From Carallia brachiata (taxonomy: Eukaryota; Streptophyta; Magnoliopsida; Malpighiales; Rhizophoraceae): a stretch of 64,000 nt of DNA. The notes beneath the pieces are model-generated. The model worked only from the letters and a program-made list of their open reading frames with translations. It was not told the origin of the DNA and made no database searches. Made by a program: the position numbers and the translations under genes. This document shows, in pieces, positions 58,802 through 64,000 of this stretch. The first letter of the stretch is position 1. Each line of letters opens with the position of its first letter. The DNA is taken from assembly GCA_021464245.1 (NCBI GenBank), contig JADCRB010000010.1, positions 2,312,735-2,376,734 on the forward strand, read 5' to 3'.

Positions 58802-59811
58802 AATTCCCCACACTTGAACTGTTGCTTGTCCTCAAGAAATTCAAAAAATATCACATGATCTTCACGAAAATTCCATTCAAATCGAATTCTTGAAACAGTG
58901 CCTCATTAACACATTATAAGATCAATCTAAAAGTATCACTCAACACTTCACTAATCAAATATAATCAATAGCGTTCTCATTCCCCACAAAACATGTTTTA
59001 CATTGATTAATCATGTACAAGAACCCCTTATTAATCAATGATAACGCTTAGCTATCGTCATGTAGAAAGTAATCACACACACTCATCCAAAATCCAAGGA
59101 CAAAAATCATCTTCTCTTAAAAATACAAAACCACACCAGGGATCAATAGAAATTAATTATTTTATTATTATTTTTTTAATGTAACAGAGGCTTTAATACT
59201 CTTCTCTAAATACTGACATGCTTTTTGACATGAATAGCATCACTTGTGGTGTCAGTACCCGATTACTACTTCACAAACAGATATTTAGAGTGTTTTGCAT
59301 ACTCGTAATTTAAGTTACTTTTTGACATGAAGACCAACAATTATAATGTCGACTCCCAGTTACTCAGTAACTCAAAACACTGGAGTAGATGACATATTAA
59401 CAACTTGCAAGCCTCATTTTTTTTTTTTCAATTCAATTCCTAAATCATATCCCCAAAATTCTTTAGACGAAAAGAAGATAACGTTTGTTCCAGTATTTTA
59501 AATAAGTGTACATAATTAAAAACTACATGAAGATATCTAAAAGTTAGCATATCTCTTTAAAAGATCATCGCACAATTTTAAAAGTAAATTAGAAATAAAA
59601 ATTTTTCAAGTGGAGAACAAATTCACTACTAACTATCTCTAACTACCTAATGTCAAATACTACTCAAAGACCAACCTTGCATGCATTAGTACTCTCATCG
59701 ACGTCCAAAAATTCAACTCAATTAAAATTCAAGTGAAACTCATGTAAAATCATGCAAGCACACAAAAATTAGCATTCAAGAGCAAAATTTTTTTTTTTTT
59801 TCAAAAGAACA
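58802..59811 (-). mobile_element. Inverted copy of the Athila-like 3' internal region
   Basis: The complement of the polypurine tract is at 58802-58815. It then matches 56150 back to 55175 in reverse, with small indels. It ends at 59811 at the complement of TGTTCTTTTGA, next to the CTAGC duplication. It holds no coding sequence. Confidence 0.85.
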
Positions 59812-60260
59812 CTAGCCTTCTAACAAGAAGAAGGAAAAAAAAAAAAGCCCCAAGAAGAGCTGTGAAAGCAACTTAGGATGACTCAAGTGATTCCGAAAGT
59901 GATCTTGATGATCTTGGAGTCAACATAGCTTTCATGACTCATGATGAGAAGTTATACTCTAGTCTCATTGCTTCTTATAATCAATTATATGTAGATGAAT
60001 TGTGTGATACTATAACTATCATAGAAGAAAAACTCAAAAGCATGGCTTTCATAACCAAGGCTCTTCGTGCCAAGAGTGCTATGCTTTATGATGTGACTTC
60101 TTCTATCAAACATGTTGGTGAGGAACTTCATTTTGAGAATAAAGTCTTTTGTGTTGAGTTTACTTCTATAATGCAAGTAAGAGATTCTTTAAAGGAAGAG
60201 ATCAAGTTTCTCACTAATAAAAACAATGAGTTGGAAAGTGTCCACAATAATGAGTGATTT
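59812..60260 (+). pseudogene. Copia-5 gag, second part (acidic and coiled-coil tail)
   Basis: It resumes with a Lys-rich linker, then DDSSDSESDLDDLGVNIAFM (about 59878) and a 107-residue frame at 59934-60257 rich in Glu and Lys with heptad-like spacing (TITIIEEKLKSMAFITKALR, LKEEIKFLTNKNNELESV). This matches the extended gag C-terminus of Sireviruses. One stop lies near 59877 and one after 60257. Confidence 0.75.
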
Positions 60261-61000
60261 GAGAAGCTTTTAAATAAAAACATTCATCTTAAAAAAGAGG
60301 TTTTAAGCTTTAAGAGTTACTCTCTAAATTTTCTAAAAGCAAAGACAAGCTTGATACTATAGTCTCAAAGGTTTTCTGGCAAGATAAGTGGTTTGAGGTA
60401 TCACCCCAACCCTTGTCTAGGCAAGGTAGCCACTACTCACTCACAAGCCTAATCATCCATGAATATTATGCATAAGCATGATCATGCATCCACATTTAGA
60501 AGCATTGGTCAACCTGTCTAATAGTGTGGTCAGTTACACAAGCATGTTGTTACACCACCACATCAATCATATAAGATTATTCCTCCTAGATATGCATGCA
60601 TGTACTTTAGAAAGTATGCAAAATCATCACATAGACATGCATACTCACATGGCAGATTATATAGTCAACTACAGCATGTCCAGAATAGACACCTTAGTCG
60701 ATCGATGCATAGACAGAACAAATTCACATGTTGACCTTAGCATGCACAAAATAGATTTATAAGTCGACCACAGTATATACATAATAGGTATTTAGGTCGA
60801 CTATACCATGCCATGCATATCCTCCTAGAAGTTATATTAGATGCTATTTTTTTGGAGACTATAAGCATATTCAACATTCATGTTCCTTAATGAGAAGTCT
60901 TAAATATAAGACACCTTCTCATAATAGTGCTAGTAGCACCAAGACTAACCTCTAAGGACCCAATCAAGCTTAGACATCTAAGGCTAAATGAATTACTTGC
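60261..61000 (+). pseudogene. Copia-5 gag-pol spacer and second zinc-finger region
   Basis: Low-complexity region with many CATGCATG-like and GTCGAC/GTCAAC motifs (60505-60810). At about 60838-60890 a broken zinc-finger-like RCYFFGDYKHIQHSC is followed by basic residues. No continuous frame. Confidence 0.5.
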
Positions 61001-62560
61001 AGGTCAATCTGAAGAACGAGTGAAGGAAAATCAATGGTTCTTGGATAGTGAATGTTCTAGACATATGAGTGAGAATCTTGAGCACTTCATTTTCATATAA
61101 AAGATATATGGTAGAAAGTTACCTTTTGGTGACAATTCCAAAGGTAAGGTTGTTGGAATTAGGAAGACTGATAAGGGTAACTCTTCTACTATTTTAAAAT
61201 TTTCTTCGTTACAGGTATAATTTATTGAATATTAGTCAATTGTGTGACAGTAGTTATAATGTGTCTTTTGGTGAAAACTCATGTTATGCGAGTGATTCAA
61301 AGACCCATGATACCTTATTTTTTGCTAACCGATTGAGCAATATTTATTCTATCGATTTACACTTTTTGGCTAATTAAGAAGTCAAGTTTTTATTTGCTTT
61401 TAGTGATCAACCTTTGGCATAGAAGGTTGGGTCATGCAAATGTGAAACAACTATCTAAACTCAGTCAACACAACCTTATTGATGGTCTTCCAAACTTTAA
61501 GTTTGACAAAACAAAGTCTATGACGCATGCCAAAAGGGTAAGCAAAACAAGAGCTTTTTAAAGTGTCCTTACTTAGTGGTAGGTCATATGCATATGTTAT
61601 TATTGATGACTTTCGTAGATTCACTTGGGTAGTTTTTTTTTAACTCATACAGATGAATGCTTGAAGGCATTTGAGATTTTGTGCAAGCAGTTCTAAAATA
61701 AAAAGGGATACAATGCAATTTTAGTGAGAAGTGATCGTGGTAGTGAGTTCGAGTATGAAGACCAACACTTTTTGCACCACACATGGCATCTCCCACAACT
61801 TTTCATTCCCAAGAACTCCACAAAAAAATGGAGTAGCTGAAAGGAAAAATCAAATCCTTCAAGAGATGGCAAGGGCCATACTTAATGAGTACAACTTGCC
61901 TCAACACTTTTGGATAGGAGCAGTTCACACAGATTGCTTTGTTACAAATCGAGTCTTCATCCATCCAATTTTAAAGAGGACTCCCTACGAGTTATAGAGC
62001 TTTAGAAAGCCCGAAGTAAACTTATTGAGGGTCTTTGGATACAAATTCTTTATCTTAAATACTAAAGACAGCCTTGGTAAGTTTGACTCGAAATCGTAAG
62101 AAGTTATTTTTTGGGATACTCTTGTACTAGTTGAGCATATTATGTATTTAACAAAAAGATTCAAGTTGTTGAGGAGTTTATGCATGTTGTGTTTGATGAG
62201 AGTGACCCTTACTCTCCAAGAAAAGAAGAGATTTTCCTAGTCAACCAAACAATATAATTAGTCAACTGCACGATTCAAGGGATTAAGCATAGAAACATGT
62301 AGGTCAACTCGGTGATCTGACAGATCGAGCGAATTATCAAATGGGTCAACTTGAAGAGAATAAATCAAGTCTTCCACAAAGAAGTGTGGAGAATGTCATT
62401 CCTAGGGCTTAAGAGAGTGGAAACATGATGTAAAGACCATTTAACAATAAATCATTGGTAATATTTTTGAACCCATGTATACTCGTTCTGTATCTAAGAA
62501 TACAAGCACTCTATTAGCACTTGTGTCATGATTAGAGCCTAAGCATGTAAAAGAAGCCCC
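61001..62560 (+). pseudogene. Copia-5 protease and integrase
   Basis: Protease active site at about 61040: QWFLDSECSRHMSE (DSG changed to DSE). GAG-pre-integrase follows at about 61410 (RRLGHANVKQLSKLSQHNLI, read with a stop). The integrase core is at about 61570-61990 with VIIDDFRRFTWVVFF, VRSDRGSEFEYE (second Asp) and NGVAERKNQILQEMARAIL (containing the catalytic Glu), then the tail at about 62030-62200. The INT-RT linker (62220-62560) again has GTCAAC motifs. Confidence 0.75.
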
Positions 62561-64000
62561 GACTGACCAATCATGGATAGAGGCAATAAAGAAGGAACTC
62601 AACCAGTTTGAGAAGAATATGGTGTGGACTTTAGTGCATAGACCTCAGGATCATTTTATTATAGGTGCTAAGTGGATTTTTCATAATAAGTTAAATGAAA
62701 GTGGTCAAATTGTGAGAAACAAAGTAAGGTTAGTTGCCAAAAGCTACAACCAAGAAGAGGGCATTGACTATGACGATACTTTTTCCCTAGACACTGAATT
62801 AGAGGCCATTAGGATGCTACTTGCATTTGCATCTCATGTGCATTTTAGGTTAAACAAATGAATATAAAGAGTGCCTTCATCAAAGGCTACATCAACGAGG
62901 AAGTATATATTGGTCAACTACTCGATTTTGAAAGTGAAGAATTCTTGAATCATGTGTTTAGCTTTCAAAGGCCTTGTATGGGTTAAAGCATCCTCTTAGA
63001 GCTTGGTACAAGAGATTAAGTACCTTCTTGATTAATCAAGGCTTTATGAAAGGTAAAATAGATATTACTCTTCTCACAAAAGAGTAGAGGCAAGAATTTG
63101 TTAATTATTCAAATCTATTGTTGACAACATATTTAGTGCTATTAAAGAAGTTTTATGCAAAAACTTTGCCAATATCATGAAACAAAGTTTAAAAGGAGAA
63201 TAATGGGAGAGTTGAACTTTTTCTCAGTCTTCAAATCAAACAAATGAAGGATAACATCTCTATTAATCAAGCAAAGTATGCTAAGGAGTTACTTAAGAAG
63301 TTTTGTATAGACGATTTCAAGTAATGTGACACTCCCATGACTACTTTCACCAAGATTGATAGCGATAAAAATGGTAAGAAGGTAGATGAGAAGCTCTATC
63401 GAGACATGATTGGTAGTCTTTTGCATTTAACTGCTTATTTTGATTTATTCTATGTGTATGTGTGTAAGATTTCAACGCAACCTAAGAAAGTCTCATTAGT
63501 AGCCCTTAAAAGAGTATTGAGGTATGTGAAAGAGACTATTGGTTTGAGACTTTAGTATCCAAGGGAAACAACGTTTCACGAAGTTGGTTATTCCGATTCA
63601 GACTTTGCAGTTGATAGACTTGAGAGAAAGAGTACCTCTGATGGATGTTAGCTTTATGGAAAATCTCTAGTGTCTTGGTGCAATGAAAGCAAAACTTTTT
63701 TGCACTTTTTACTATGGAAGCTGAGTACTTAGCAGCTGGTGGTTGCTGTGCTCAACTACTAAACTACTTTAGATTAAGCAAACACTAGATAATTTTGGAT
63801 TGCACTATTCTTGTATTCCTATTCGGTGTAATAATACAAGCACAATTAATATGACCAAGAATCTCATCAATCATTGTCAAACCAAACACATTGACCTTAA
63901 ACACCATTTTATTAGAGATTATGTATTCAAAAGTGATATGACTTTACAATTTGTGAGTGCTAATGATCAATTAACTAATGACTTCCCCAAACCCTTAGGT
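62561..64000 (+). pseudogene. Copia-5 reverse transcriptase and RNase H, cut by the window edge
   Basis: RT start at 62561-62861: QSWIEAIKKELNQFEKN is followed by VWTLVHRPQDHFIIGAKWIF and GIDYDDTFS. At about 63340-63555 the end of RT reads YRDMIGSLLHLTAYFD. RNase H follows (63580 onward: VGYSDSDFAVDRLERKSTSD, first catalytic Asp) and continues to the end of the window. The YVDD region near 63110-63160 is not preserved in any one frame. Confidence 0.75.

Larger units (their letters stand above)
49657..59816 (+). mobile_element. Athila-derived tail-to-tail insertion (49662-59811) with 5-bp target duplication
   Basis: CTAGC at 49657-49661 and 59812-59816 flank a 10,150-bp insert that starts TGATAGG and ends GAACA. 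Removing the insert and one CTAGC rejoins the Copia-5 zinc-knuckle linker in frame. The left copy is LTR (49662-51110), tRNA-Asp type primer site, gag, protease, a remnant of the integrase tail, a long non-coding 3' region, the polypurine tract, and a second LTR truncated at 57407. The right copy is inverted: LTR lacking about 50 bases (57408-58801), its polypurine tract, and 3' non-coding DNA to 59811. Arms 55175-57407 and 57542-59811 form a palindrome of about 2.2 kb with a 134-bp spacer. Confidence 0.85.
47454..64000 (+). mobile_element. Copia-5: Sirevirus-like copia element, split by the Athila-derived insertion, runs off the window
   Basis: A long 5' LTR (about 1.25 kb), tRNA-Met type primer-binding site, long gag, then protease, integrase, RT and RNase H in copia order on the plus strand. 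The first part is 47454-49661 and the second 59812-64000. The RNase H reaches the window edge, so the 3' LTR lies outside. The long LTR and the long gag with an extra coiled, serine/aspartate-rich tail suit the Sirevirus (SIRE/Maximus) lineage. All frames are interrupted. Confidence 0.8.

Noticed and set aside
1..64000. CRISPR arrays, tRNA or rRNA genes, bacterial operons
   Set aside because: None seen. Repeats are transposon-related, and tRNA-like signals are limited to primer-binding sites and the SINE candidate.

Overview
The window is plant nuclear DNA, most likely from a eudicot. It is AT-rich and intron-bearing. It carries a CYP82-type cytochrome P450 gene, an isolated exon of a mitochondrial 2-oxoglutarate dehydrogenase E2 gene, and dense Ty1/copia, Athila-like Ty3/gypsy and L1-type LINE remnants. 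The retroelement primer-binding sites match plant initiator tRNA-Met and tRNA-Asp types. Nothing prokaryotic is present. I could not fix the species.

Layout. 1-2000: intron-like DNA with one possible terminal exon of an unrecognised host gene. 2000-13625: three decayed minus-strand copia elements side by side (Copia-1, 2 and 3) plus a further copia LTR; Copia-2 and Copia-3 are fused by a deletion. 13626-16100: a lone 65-codon exon of the 2-oxoglutarate dehydrogenase E2 gene and three short exon-like pieces of an unidentified gene, all on the minus strand. 16135-16750: a MITE with an 8-bp target duplication. 18098-18666: a 286-bp tandem duplication. 18983-24829: a plus-strand LINE interrupted by an opposite-strand LINE fragment. 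28483-33329: a nearly full-length, dead copia (Copia-4) with both LTRs and a 5-bp target duplication. 33735-34054: a probable tRNA-derived SINE. 34350-37798: the P450 gene on the minus strand, two exons, with three single-base indels in exon 1. 37861-46073: AT-rich intergenic DNA with small inverted repeats. 46074-47453: the 3' part of a minus-strand LINE. 47454 to the window end: a Sirevirus-like copia (Copia-5), split by a 10,150-bp Athila-derived insertion at 49662-59811.

The only host gene with an obvious function is the P450. Its catalytic motifs are intact in exon 2, but exon 1 as written cannot be translated in one frame. The rest records repeated transposition, nesting and decay.

The most unusual object is the Athila insertion. 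It is flanked by a 5-bp duplication (CTAGC), and removing it rejoins the copia reading frame. It does not have two LTRs at its ends. It is a tail-to-tail molecule: one copy runs LTR-internal-LTR and is joined, inside its truncated second LTR, to an inverted partial copy. The outer right end of that inverted copy starts exactly at a TG lying four bases after an internal polypurine-tract-like motif. The true 3' LTR starts at the same spacing from the true polypurine tract. I infer that plus-strand DNA primed at a second, internal polypurine tract was joined to a normal cDNA and integrated by the integrase.
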